DNA from: Microbacterium oleivorans
GTDB lineage: Bacteria; Actinomycetota; Actinomycetes; Actinomycetales; Microbacteriaceae
Reading direction: 5' to 3'
Assembly (NCBI RefSeq): GCF_013389665.1
Contig: NZ_CP058316.1
Location: 2,046,001-2,110,000, forward strand
DNA length: 64,000 bases
In this document: positions 34,713 to 43,293 of the stretch, piece by piece
Layout: the number at the start of each line of letters is the position of its first letter
How positions within the stretch are numbered: position 1 is the first letter of the stretch
Made by a program: the position numbers and the translations under genes
The notes under the pieces: model-generated
Seen by the model: the letters and a program-made list of their open reading frames with translations, nothing else
What the model was told of the DNA's origin: nothing
The model's database searches: none

Positions 34713-35021
34713 TCAATCGTGGGGCCGCGGCTCCAGGCCCAGCCGCTCGCACGCCGCGTCGTAGAGCGCCACGATCTCGCGCCGCACCTCGCGGCGCTCG
34801 GTGATCGAGCCGCCCGGCCACGCCACGCGCAGCTCGCGGACGTCACCGCCGGGCAGCGTCGCCTGCCAGTCGCCGCCGTCGCCGTCGAAGAAGGTCATGG
34901 TCGACGAGACCGCCTCGGGCTCGCCGAAGGCTCGCGCGATGAGCAGGTTGTCGTCGCGGTGGTCGTCGTTCATGTGGCCGAGCACGCCGGAGATGGCGGC
35001 CTCGTCGAAGGTGTGCGTCAT
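34713..35021 (-). CDS. DUF2470 protein (heme-related)
   Basis: 102 residues: ISGVLGHMNDDHRDDNLLIARAF with the HMNDDHRDDNL motif of DUF2470, then DVRELRVAWPGGSITERREVRREIV. DUF2470 is found as the C-terminal domain of HugZ-type heme-utilisation proteins; here it stands alone next to heme oxygenase. A role as a heme-binding helper is plausible. TAGGGT six bases before the ATG on this strand indicates its own leaderless start; only half of a DtxR box (CTAGGTAAGC) is visible near it. Confidence 0.82.
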   Translation of the reverse strand: MTHTFDEAAISGVLGHMNDDHRDDNLLIARAFGEPEAVSSTMTFFDGDGGDWQATLPGGDVRELRVAWPGGSITERREVRREIVALYDAACERLGLEPRPHD

Positions 35022-35096
35022 GCGACCACCCTAGGTAAGCGGGAACGCTGTGACGGTGTGATTCACTGGAGGAACACATCAGGGGGTGGCTGAGGA

Positions 35097-36344
35097 ATGC
35101 GTGCGAGCCGACGGCGTCGAAGCGCGGGTGTCGCGGCGGCGATCGCGTTGGCACTGAGCCTGACGGCCTGCGCCCCAGCCGCTGTGGACACCGTCGCATC
35201 ACCGCCCCAGGTCGAGGGCGCGCTGCCCGACGACACGCAGGCGCAGCTGGTCGGCGCGGTCGAGCGCGCGATGGCGTCGACCGGATCGGCCGGTGCGATC
35301 GCCGGCGTCCGGGTTCCCTGGGCGGGAGAGTGGACGCAGGCGTTCGGGACCAACCCCGACGGCGGCGCCGTCGCCGTCGACGACAGCTTCAAGGCCGGGC
35401 CCGTGACCCGAGCGATGACCTGCGACGTGCTGTACGGCCTCGCTGCCGACGGCGTCGTCGAGCTCGACGACCCGGTGACCACCTGGATCGTGGGCTTCCC
35501 CGCGACGCCGGTCGTCACGCTCGAACAGCTCTGCGACAGCACCTCGGGACTCGGGTCGTACCAGCCCCGACTCCAGGCGCGGTGGGAGGCGAACCCGTCG
35601 CGTCCGTGGGCGCCGCACGAGCTCCTCGCCTACGGCCTGGCGGCCAGCGCACCCACCGGGGCCGGATCGTACGTCGGGTCGGATGCTGGCTACGTGCTGC
35701 TCGGCATGGCGCTCGAGCGCGCCTCCGGCCGTACGGCCGCCGACCTCTTCGGGCGCTACGTCTTCGAGCCGCTCGAGATGGCGGGATCGTCGCTGCCCGG
35801 CCGTACGGCGGACCTCGGTCTCCACGGCACGCAGTCGGTGCTGACCCCCGAGGGCGCGGTGGACTGCGCAACCGCGGTGGATCTGACGTCGCTCTCGCCC
35901 ACGGCGGGCTTCACGGCCTCCGGCGCCGTGACCACCGTGAGCGACCTCGGCCGCTACGCGCGCGCTCTGGCCACGGGGCTTCGCCCGTACGACGGCGAGG
36001 AGCGCTTCGCTTCGCCCCTGCCGGTCGATCCGGGGGCACCCACCTGGTACACCGTCGACGGCGGCGCGTATCAAGCCGGCACCCTCGTCGGTCAGTACGG
36101 TTCGGTGCCGGGCTACCAGACGGTGGCCTTCGCCGACCGCGACACCGGACTCACGGTCGTCGCGGTGCTGAACAACTCGCGTGCGTCGGCGGAGGCTGTG
36201 CGGGTGCTCGGCTGGCAGCTCGCCGCGATCGCCTCGAAGGCGGCCGCGGCCGCCGGCGAGACGGCACCGCCGTCCGGTCTCCCGTGGACGCCCGAGCAGA
36301 TGGACGGCGACCTGGCCTCGGTCGCCACCTGCCCCCTGCCCTGA
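35097..36344 (+). CDS. Serine-hydrolase (beta-lactamase/DD-peptidase fold) lipoprotein lacking catalytic residues
   Basis: 415 residues with a lipoprotein signal (lipobox LTAC, Cys25). The class-C beta-lactamase/esterase fold is clear: ADGVVELDDPVTTWI, VTLEQLCDSTSGLGSY, GYVLLGMALERASGRTAADLF and VFEPLEMAGSSLPGR. But the active-site SxxK, expected at FKAGPVTRAMT, reads Pro102-V-T-Arg105, and the YSN tyrosine is Gly194 (GSDAGYVLLG). The third-motif His is also replaced (YGSVPGYQT). It therefore should not hydrolyse by the usual mechanism and may be a binding or scaffolding pseudoenzyme. The frame is intact, so it is not a simple pseudogene. Confidence 0.8.
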   Translation: MRASRRRRSAGVAAAIALALSLTACAPAAVDTVASPPQVEGALPDDTQAQLVGAVERAMASTGSAGAIAGVRVPWAGEWTQAFGTNPDGGAVAVDDSFKAGPVTRAMTCDVLYGLAADGVVELDDPVTTWIVGFPATPVVTLEQLCDSTSGLGSYQPRLQARWEANPSRPWAPHELLAYGLAASAPTGAGSYVGSDAGYVLLGMALERASGRTAADLFGRYVFEPLEMAGSSLPGRTADLGLHGTQSVLTPEGAVDCATAVDLTSLSPTAGFTASGAVTTVSDLGRYARALATGLRPYDGEERFASPLPVDPGAPTWYTVDGGAYQAGTLVGQYGSVPGYQTVAFADRDTGLTVVAVLNNSRASAEAVRVLGWQLAAIASKAAAAAGETAPPSGLPWTPEQMDGDLASVATCPLP

Positions 36345-36472
36345 CGCCGAACCCCGACCGCCGCGGCCGTGTCGTGTTTCGCGGATGTGAACAATCGGGC
36401 TCGTTCCGTGACGATCGCGTCACAGCGGTGGTGGCGGCGCTGCGCGTTGCGTAGAACTGTCTCAGCGTGATC

Positions 36473-36484
36473 GTGCAATTGCAC
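36473..36484. promoter_or_regulatory. Palindromic operator of the hydroxyproline operon, site A
   Basis: GTGCAATTGCAC is a perfect 12-base palindrome, followed by an extra TTGCAC half-site at 36486-36491. It lies 69 bases before the peptide-binding-protein start. A near-identical site is at 47436-47447. The GntR regulator encoded in the operon is the obvious candidate to bind it. The remainder of 36345-36552 holds a GTGACG-ATCG-CGTCAC hairpin (36408-36423) that may end the previous gene. Confidence 0.7.
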
Positions 36485-36552
36485 ATTGCACCGTGATGTT
36501 GTTTCATGGACAGCACTCGACGCAATGGAGCAGAGAAAGGGAAGGTCCACCG

Positions 36553-38250
36553 ATGACCACCACCAGGAGACTCGCCGGCATCCTCGCCGCGGGAACCGCC
36601 ATGGCACTCGCCCTCACGGCGTGCGGTGCCGGCACCACCGGATCGCCGCAGCAGAGCGGCGCCGCAGGCGAGCCCCAGACCGGCGGCACCGTCCACATGC
36701 TCCAGAACGCCGACTTCTCCTACCTCGATCCGGCGCGCGGGTGGGACGGCGGCGTCAATGCCTTCTACCGCCTGCTGTACCGGGGTCTGACGATGCAGGC
36801 CGCCGGCGACTCCGACGACCCGAACGCGATCGTCCCCGACCTCGCGACCGGACTCGGCGACGTCTCGGACGACGGCCTCACCTGGACCTACACGCTCAAG
36901 GACGACCTGTTCTTCGACAACGGCGACCCGATCACCTCCGCCGAGATGGAGTTCGGCATCTCCCGCGCCTGGGATCCGCAGATCGGCATCGGATCGCCCT
37001 ACCTGAAGACCGTCATCGACGCTCCCGAGGACTACCAGGGCCCGTACGTCTCGGGCGACCTGTCCACGATCGAGACTCCCGACGACAAGACGATCGTCTT
37101 CCACCTGAAGGCGCCGTTCCCGGAGTTCGACAACGTCCTGGCCCAGCCCAACGCCGTGCCCTTCCCGGTCGGCACCGGAGGGGGCGACGAGTTCGTCAAC
37201 GACGTCATCGCCTCGGGCCCGTACACGCTCGAGGCGTACACTCCCGGCAGCACCATCACCCTCGTGCGCAACGAGCACTGGGACGCCGAGACCGACGATG
37301 TGCGCCAGGCCTACCCCGACCAGTGGCAGTTCGACATCGGCATCGACGGCGCGACCATCGACGAGCGCATGATCGCGGGTCAGGGCGCCGATCAGAACGC
37401 CATCGCCGGCAAGATCGCGGGCGCAACCCTGCCCCGCATCCAGACGCCCCAGCTGCAGGAGCGCGCGATCACCGCGCCCGCGTACTGCACGACGTACATG
37501 TCGCTGAACACGACGAAGCCGCCGTTCGACGATGTGCGCGTGCGCCAGGCGGTCAACTGGGCGCTCGACCGCACCAGCATCCAGAACGCCTCCGGCGGCA
37601 ATCAGCTGGCCGACGTCGCGACGACGATCATCCCGCCCGCCGTGAACGGCCACAGCGACTTCGACCTGTACCCCTCCGACGGCGGCACCGGCGACGTCGA
37701 CGAGGCCATGGCGCTGCTCGAGGAGGCGGGACTGGGCGACGGATTCGAGTTCACGCTCGACATCCGCAGCCAGCCGACCGCTCAGGCGCAGGCCGAAGCC
37801 GTGCAGCAGGGCCTGGAGCGCATCGGGGCGGACGTGAAGCTCAACGTCATCGACACCTCGATCTACTACGAGACGATCGCGACCCCGGCGCAGCAGAACA
37901 ACGCCGCGATCACCGGCTGGTGCCCCGACTGGGCCTCCAGCGCCAGCACGTTCATCCCACCGCTGTTCGACGGCGCCGCGATCACCGACAAGGGCAACCA
38001 GAACCTCGCCCAGCTGAACGACCCCGCCGTCAACGAGCGCATCGCCGAGATCCGCGCCATAACCGACGTCGACGCCGCCAACGAGGCGTGGGGCGAGCTC
38101 GACGAGCAGATCATGGAGCTGGCTCCGATCGCGCCGATGGTGTTCGAGAACGGCATCTTCCTGCCGGGCTCGAACATCGCCGGCTACATCCCCAACACCA
38201 ACATGACCGACCTCACCATCGTCGGTCTGAAGGACCCGACGAAGGGCTGA
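36553..38250 (+). CDS. Family-5 peptide-binding lipoprotein of the hydroxyproline-peptide importer
   Basis: 565-residue SBP_bac_5 protein with lipobox LTAC in MTTTRRLAGILAAGTAMALALTAC. Family features: GGTVHMLQNADFSYLDPARGWDGG, WTYTLKDDLFFDNGDPITSAEMEF, VRQAVNWALDRTSIQNASGGNQ and C-terminal QIMELAPIAPMVFENGIFL. The frame extends 60 bases further up, but ATG at 36553 starts the signal peptide and follows AAAGGGAAGG. First gene of the 16-gene run ending at 55629. Given the two prolyl peptidases downstream, the ligand is probably a hydroxyproline-containing peptide or glycopeptide. Confidence 0.9.
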   Translation: MTTTRRLAGILAAGTAMALALTACGAGTTGSPQQSGAAGEPQTGGTVHMLQNADFSYLDPARGWDGGVNAFYRLLYRGLTMQAAGDSDDPNAIVPDLATGLGDVSDDGLTWTYTLKDDLFFDNGDPITSAEMEFGISRAWDPQIGIGSPYLKTVIDAPEDYQGPYVSGDLSTIETPDDKTIVFHLKAPFPEFDNVLAQPNAVPFPVGTGGGDEFVNDVIASGPYTLEAYTPGSTITLVRNEHWDAETDDVRQAYPDQWQFDIGIDGATIDERMIAGQGADQNAIAGKIAGATLPRIQTPQLQERAITAPAYCTTYMSLNTTKPPFDDVRVRQAVNWALDRTSIQNASGGNQLADVATTIIPPAVNGHSDFDLYPSDGGTGDVDEAMALLEEAGLGDGFEFTLDIRSQPTAQAQAEAVQQGLERIGADVKLNVIDTSIYYETIATPAQQNNAAITGWCPDWASSASTFIPPLFDGAAITDKGNQNLAQLNDPAVNERIAEIRAITDVDAANEAWGELDEQIMELAPIAPMVFENGIFLPGSNIAGYIPNTNMTDLTIVGLKDPTKG

Positions 38251-38251
38251 C

Positions 38252-39226
38252 ATGACCTTCAGCTCGGCCCCCCTCGAGGTCGAGGCCACGCCGGGCGGTG
38301 ATTCCCCCGTCGACGAGACGGCGGAATCCCGTCCGGCATCCGGCCGGAGACTCCTCCGAGGCTTCCTCACCGATGTGCCCGCGATGCTCTCGCTCGGCTA
38401 CATCGTGCTCATCCTGCTCATGGCGGTCTTCGCGCCGCTCATCGTGCAGATCAGCGGCTGGTCGCCCTACCAGTTCGATCAGAGCGCGATCGATCCGAAC
38501 ATGGGCGCCATCCCGATCGGGCCGCTCGGCGGCATCAGCGCCGAGCACTGGTTCGGCGTCGAGCCCGGCAACGGTCGCGACATCTTCGCGCGCATCGTCT
38601 ACGGCGCACAGGTGTCGATGACGGTCGCGCTGTCGGCGACGCTCCTGACCACGGTGCTCGGCGTCGTGCTCGGCATGCTCGCGGGCTACCTCGGCGGCTG
38701 GGTCGACACGGTCATCTCGCGGGTCATGGAGTTCCTCATGGCGTTCCCGGCCCTCATCTTCATGATCGCGATCCTGTCGGCACTGCCGGCGGACAACCGC
38801 GTGCTGCTCCTCGTCGTCGTCATCTCGCTCTTCGGCTGGCCCTACCTCGCACGCATCGTGCGCTCGCAGACGCTCTCGCTCAAGGAGCGCGAGTTCGTCG
38901 AGTCCGCCCGCGCGTCGGGCGCCTCCAGCGCGCAGATCATCTTCCGCGAGATCCTCCCGAACCTCTCCTCGACGATCATCGTGATGGCGACCCTCGCCGT
39001 GCCCGGCTACGTCGGCACCGAGGCGGGACTGTCGTTCCTCGGCGTCGGCGTCGTCCCTCCCACGCCGAGCTGGGGCCAGATGATCGCCTCGGCCGCCCCC
39101 TGGTACGCGGTCGATCCGATGTACTTCCTCATCCCGGGCGCGTTCCTCTTCCTCCTCGTGCTCTCGTTCACGACCCTCGGCGACCGCATCCGCGCGATCG
39201 TCGGCAGTGCGGAGGTGCGCGCGTGA
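38252..39226 (+). CDS. Peptide ABC permease, DppC/OppC type
   Basis: 324 residues. A 45-residue acidic cytoplasmic lead, helix 1 (LSLGYIVLILLMAVFAPLI), the OppC loop with HWFGVEPGNGRDIFARIVYGAQ and the transport domain. The EAA loop is REFVESARASGASSAQIIFREILPNL near residues 215-238. The start is one base after the binding-protein stop. Forms the membrane channel with the next product. Confidence 0.92.
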   Translation: MTFSSAPLEVEATPGGDSPVDETAESRPASGRRLLRGFLTDVPAMLSLGYIVLILLMAVFAPLIVQISGWSPYQFDQSAIDPNMGAIPIGPLGGISAEHWFGVEPGNGRDIFARIVYGAQVSMTVALSATLLTTVLGVVLGMLAGYLGGWVDTVISRVMEFLMAFPALIFMIAILSALPADNRVLLLVVVISLFGWPYLARIVRSQTLSLKEREFVESARASGASSAQIIFREILPNLSSTIIVMATLAVPGYVGTEAGLSFLGVGVVPPTPSWGQMIASAAPWYAVDPMYFLIPGAFLFLLVLSFTTLGDRIRAIVGSAEVRA

Positions 39227-40221
39227 GCCGCTTCGTCCTCTCCCGTGCCGCGGGCATGGTCGTCGTGCTGTTCCTGGTGACGCTGTTCACCTTCGTGATC
39301 TTCTTCGTCCTCTCACCGGATCCGGCGGTTCAGATCTGCGGCAAGAACTGCACGCCCGAGCGCATCGACCAGATCCGCGCCAACCTCGGACTGGATCAGC
39401 CGTTCGTCGTGCAGTTCTCGACCTACCTGTCGGGCCTGTTCGTCGGACGCGAGTACGAGATCGCCGGTGCGACCGTCGCGTGCGGCGCGCCCTGCCTCGG
39501 GTACTCGTTCCAGACCGGTCAGCTCGTCGGCGACATGATCGTGCAGCGGCTGCCCATCTCGGCGACGATCGCCATCGGGGCAGCGGTGCTGTGGCTCGTC
39601 GGCGGCGTGGTCGGCGGTGTGTTGAGCGCCGTGCGCGAAGGGCGCTTCGCCGACCGCTTCATCGCGGGGCTCACCCTCGGCTCGATGTCGATCCCGAACT
39701 ACGTCCTCGCGCTTGCGCTCCAGTTCGTGCTCGTCGTCTCGCTCGGCTGGCTGCCGTTCCCCCAGGCGGTGCCGTTCGCCGACGACCCGGTGCAGTGGTT
39801 CCTGAACTTCCTCATGCCGTGGATCGTGCTCGCGGTCGGCTACGCCGCGGTGTACACGCGTCTCACGCGGGCCAACGTCATCGACACGCTGCAGGAGAAC
39901 TTCGTCCGCACCGCGCACGCGAAGGGGCTGCGGCCGAGCCTCGTGTGGCGTCGCCACGCGCTCCGTCCGGCCCTGACGCCCATCGTGACGATCTTCGGGA
40001 TGGACGTGGCGGGTCTGCTCGGCGGCGCCGTGATCACCGAGACGGTCTTCGGGCTCAACGGCGTCGGCAAGCTCACCGCCGACTCGATCTCGTCGAACGA
40101 CCAACCGGTGATCATGGCCGTGACCCTGCTGTCGGCGTTCTTCGTGATCGTCGGCAACCTCGTCGTCGATCTGCTGTACGCCGCGATCGACCCCCGTGTA
40201 CGGACGGCGGCGCGCGCATGA
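39223..40221 (+). CDS. Peptide ABC permease, DppB/OppB type
   Basis: 332 residues: N-terminal helix with LFLVTLFTFVIFFVLSPDPA, a periplasmic loop with two Cys pairs (QICGKNCTPE and ACGAPCLGYS, possibly disulfides), then the six-helix core and EAA loop VIDTLQENFVRTAHAKGLRP near 228. GTG start overlaps the previous stop by four bases. Confidence 0.92.
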   Translation: MSRFVLSRAAGMVVVLFLVTLFTFVIFFVLSPDPAVQICGKNCTPERIDQIRANLGLDQPFVVQFSTYLSGLFVGREYEIAGATVACGAPCLGYSFQTGQLVGDMIVQRLPISATIAIGAAVLWLVGGVVGGVLSAVREGRFADRFIAGLTLGSMSIPNYVLALALQFVLVVSLGWLPFPQAVPFADDPVQWFLNFLMPWIVLAVGYAAVYTRLTRANVIDTLQENFVRTAHAKGLRPSLVWRRHALRPALTPIVTIFGMDVAGLLGGAVITETVFGLNGVGKLTADSISSNDQPVIMAVTLLSAFFVIVGNLVVDLLYAAIDPRVRTAARA

Positions 40222-41120
40222 CCGGCGAAGGGGCGACGATGGCGACCACGGCTGCGACATCCGACGATCTCCTGCGCGTCGATGACCTGACGGTGCAGTT
40301 CCGCACCGCCGGAGGCATCGCGCGCGTCGTGGACGGCCTGAGCTTCTCGGTCCCGCGCGGCGGCGCCCTCGGCATCGTCGGCGAGTCGGGCTCGGGCAAG
40401 TCCATGACGAGCCTGGCGATCATGGGACTGCTGCCCCGGGGCGGCATCGCCTCGGGGTCGGTCGGCTTCGACGGACGCGATCTGCTCACCCTCCCCGGTC
40501 GGGAGATGCGTCAGGTCCGCGGCGACCGGATCGCGATGATCTTCCAGGACCCGCTGTCGTCGTTGAACCCGTACTACACCGTGGGCACGCAGATCGCCGA
40601 GGCGTACCGGTCGCACCGGTCGGGCGTCTCACGGCGCGCGGCCCGGCGGGTGGCGATCGAGGCGATGGAGCGCGTCCACATCCGGGATGCCGCGAAGCGC
40701 GTCGACCATTACCCGCACCAGTTCTCGGGCGGCATGCGCCAGCGCATCATGATCGCGATGGCGCTCAGCATGGAGCCCGAGCTGATCATCGCGGACGAGC
40801 CGACCACCGCCCTCGATGTGACCGTGCAGGCGCAGATCCTGGAGCTGCTCGCCGAGATCCGGCGCGACACCGGCGCCGGTCTCATCCTCATCACCCACGA
40901 CCTGGCCGTGGTGAGCGAGGTGACCGAGCGGATCGTCGTCATGCGAGCCGGCCGGATGGTCGAACGCGGCAGCGTCGAAGAGGTCTTCAGCGACCCGCAG
41001 GAGGAGTACACCCGACGCCTGCTCGACGCGGTGCCGCGCATCGACGACACGATCGGAGAGCTGCGCACGACCGACATCGCGATCGTCCCGGAGCGGGAGA
41101 TCGAGGAGGAGACGGCATGA
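40218..41120 (+). CDS. Peptide ABC ATPase, DppD/OppD type
   Basis: 300 residues: Walker A GESGSGKSMTSLAI, Q-loop FQDPLSSLNPYYTVG, signature FSGGMRQRIMIAMAL, Walker B LIIADEPTTALD, H-loop LITHDLAVV. The family tail DPQEEYTRRLLDAVPRID is present. ATG at 40218 overlaps the permease stop (ATGA); the longer frame upstream is the permease gene in another frame. Confidence 0.93.
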   Translation: MTGEGATMATTAATSDDLLRVDDLTVQFRTAGGIARVVDGLSFSVPRGGALGIVGESGSGKSMTSLAIMGLLPRGGIASGSVGFDGRDLLTLPGREMRQVRGDRIAMIFQDPLSSLNPYYTVGTQIAEAYRSHRSGVSRRAARRVAIEAMERVHIRDAAKRVDHYPHQFSGGMRQRIMIAMALSMEPELIIADEPTTALDVTVQAQILELLAEIRRDTGAGLILITHDLAVVSEVTERIVVMRAGRMVERGSVEEVFSDPQEEYTRRLLDAVPRIDDTIGELRTTDIAIVPEREIEEETA

Positions 41121-42007
41121 CCGATCAGACAGCGCCGCTGTGCCGGGCAACGGGCCTCGTGAAGGAGTTCTCGAGCTCGGGAGCCACGATGTTCTCGCGC
41201 AGCAGCACGTTCCGCGCCGTCGACGGGGTGGATCTCGACATCCGTCGCGGCGAGACCCTCGCCCTCGTGGGGGAGTCGGGATCGGGCAAGTCCACCGTCG
41301 CGCGGCTCATCGCCCGCCTCATGGACACGACGGCGGGGAGGATCGAGTTCGAGGGTCGCGACGTCACGCACCTGCGGGGGAGCGATCTGCATGCGTTCCG
41401 CAGCGACGTGCAGGTGATCTTCCAGGACCCGTACTCGTCGCTGAACCCGAAGCACACGGTCGAGCGGCTCGTGACGGCTCCGCTGCGCTACCAGAACCGT
41501 GCGGTGCCGGGAGGCGCCCGGGCCTTCACCCGGTCGCTCATGGAGCGCGTGGGGTTGAACCCCGCCCACTCCGATCGCTACCCGGCGCAGTTCTCGGGAG
41601 GCCAGGCCCAGCGCATCGGCATCGCGCGCGCCCTCGCGGTCGGTCCGAAGATGGTCATCTGCGACGAGGCCGTGTCGGCGCTCGACGTGTCGGTGCAGGC
41701 CCAGGTGATCAACCTGCTCACCTCGCTGCAGCGCGACGAGGGCTTCGCCTACCTCTTCATCGCGCACGACCTCGCCGTCGTCCGCCAGATCGCGACGCGC
41801 ATCGCCGTGATGAGCCGCGGGTCGATCGTCGAGGCGGGGGAGCGCGATCGCGTCTTCGAGAACCCGCAGCACGAGTACACCCGTACGCTGCTCGCGGCGG
41901 TGCCTCGCATCAACCCCGAGTGGGACCGCCGCCGGCGCGCCGCCGAGAAGGCGCGGCGAGCCCGAACGGCAGCGGCCGCATCCCAGACCCAGACGGAGGC
42001 ATCATGA
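41117..42007 (+). CDS. Peptide ABC ATPase, DppF/OppF type
   Basis: 296 residues: Walker A GESGSGKSTVARLIA, FQDPYSSLNPKHTVER, signature FSGGQAQRIGIARAL, Walker B MVICDEAVSALDVS, H-loop FIAHDLAVV, tail NPQHEYTRTLLAAVPRI. It pairs with the preceding ATPase; unlike the first importer of the window the two ATPases are separate genes. Starts by ATGA overlap. Confidence 0.93.
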   Translation: MTDQTAPLCRATGLVKEFSSSGATMFSRSSTFRAVDGVDLDIRRGETLALVGESGSGKSTVARLIARLMDTTAGRIEFEGRDVTHLRGSDLHAFRSDVQVIFQDPYSSLNPKHTVERLVTAPLRYQNRAVPGGARAFTRSLMERVGLNPAHSDRYPAQFSGGQAQRIGIARALAVGPKMVICDEAVSALDVSVQAQVINLLTSLQRDEGFAYLFIAHDLAVVRQIATRIAVMSRGSIVEAGERDRVFENPQHEYTRTLLAAVPRINPEWDRRRRAAEKARRARTAAAASQTQTEAS

Positions 42008-43293
42008 CGACCGAGTACCACCTGCCCGGCATCCGGGTGGCGGAGCGTCGCATCGACGTCCCCCTGGACTGGAGCGCGGGAACGGCGGCTGCGGGCACCA
42101 TCGAGCTTCTCGTGCGCGAGCTCGTGGACCCCGACCGGTCCCGTGACGACCTCCCCCTCCTGGCGTTCCTGCAGGGCGGTCCCGGCGGGGCCAACCCGCG
42201 GCCGCTGCGCCGCGACGGCTGGATCGACGAGGCGCTGCGCGACTACCGCATCGTGCTGGTCGATCAGCGCGGCACCGGCGGGAGCACGCCGCTCGAGGCA
42301 GCCGATCTGGCACGGCTCGACGGGGCCGCCGGCGCAGACCTGCTGGCGCTGCACCGGGCCGACTCGATCGTGCGCGACCTGGAGCACGTCCGCGAAACCC
42401 TGTACGGCGGGCGGCGCTGGGCGACGCTCGGGCAGAGCTACGGCGGATTCCTCACGCTCACCTATCTCTCGCTCGCACCCGAGGCCCTGACCGCCTGCTA
42501 CGTGTGCGGCGGCATCCCCGGCCTCCCGGCGCGGGCCGCGGAGGTGTACGCGCGCACCTTCGACCGTGTCGCGGCGAAGACGGCCGAGCTGTACCGCCGG
42601 TACCCGGACGACGCCGAGCGGGTCGCTCGGATCGCCGATCGTCTCGCCGAGGGCGACGTGACGCTGCCCGACGGCGACGTGCTCACCGTGCGGCGCTTCC
42701 AGTCCCTCGGCATCGACCTCGGGATGAAGCCCGGCCACGAGCGCCTGCACTGGCTGGTCGAGAAGGCGTTCGCCCGGCCGGGACGACTCTCCGAGGCGTT
42801 CCTCGCCGACGTGCAGGCATCGAGCTCCAGCGCGGGCAATCCCCTGTTCTGGACGCTCCAGGAGTCGATCTACGGCGACCCGTCCAGTGGCGCCACCGCA
42901 TGGGCGGCTCAGGCCGAGCGCGACCGGCGCCCCGCGTTCGACGAGGACCGTCGGCCCCTGCTGTTCACCGGCGAGATGGCCTTCCCGTGGATGTTCGACG
43001 ACGTTCGGCTGCTGCGCGGATTCCGGGATGCCGTCCATGCGCTCGCCGAGCGCGCGGAGTGGAACCCGCTGTACGACGCCGCGCGGCTCGCGGTGAACGA
43101 TGTGCCGCTGGCCGCGGCGGTGTACTTCGACGACATGTACGTCGATGCCGGGCTGCAGCTCGAGACGCTCGCGCGCGTCGGCAACGCGCAGTCGTGGGTC
43201 ACCAACGAGTTCGAGCACGACGGCATCGGGTCGGGCCGCACCTTCACGCGGCTCCGCGAGCTCGTACGCGACCGCGGAGGAGAGAAGCGATGA
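42004..43293 (+). CDS. Proline iminopeptidase-like alpha/beta hydrolase (S33)
   Basis: 429 residues, cytosolic. S33 features: oxyanion region LAFLQGGPGGANPRPLR near residue 53, LVDQRGTGGSTPLEAADL near 84, nucleophile in TLGQSYGGFLTLTYLS near residue 143, acid in FDDMYVDAG and His in NEFEHDGIGSGR. Prolyl aminopeptidases of this type remove an N-terminal Pro, and some accept hydroxyproline. ATG at 42004 overlaps the ATPase stop. Placed after a peptide importer and before a hydroxyproline pathway, it probably frees Hyp from the N-terminus of imported peptides. Confidence 0.85.
   Translation: MTTEYHLPGIRVAERRIDVPLDWSAGTAAAGTIELLVRELVDPDRSRDDLPLLAFLQGGPGGANPRPLRRDGWIDEALRDYRIVLVDQRGTGGSTPLEAADLARLDGAAGADLLALHRADSIVRDLEHVRETLYGGRRWATLGQSYGGFLTLTYLSLAPEALTACYVCGGIPGLPARAAEVYARTFDRVAAKTAELYRRYPDDAERVARIADRLAEGDVTLPDGDVLTVRRFQSLGIDLGMKPGHERLHWLVEKAFARPGRLSEAFLADVQASSSSAGNPLFWTLQESIYGDPSSGATAWAAQAERDRRPAFDEDRRPLLFTGEMAFPWMFDDVRLLRGFRDAVHALAERAEWNPLYDAARLAVNDVPLAAAVYFDDMYVDAGLQLETLARVGNAQSWVTNEFEHDGIGSGRTFTRLRELVRDRGGEKR

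Noticed and set aside
35028..35046. Second DtxR box before the DUF2470 gene
   Set aside because: Only the left half (CTAGGTAAGC) resembles the consensus; the right half does not, so it is too weak to list as a site.
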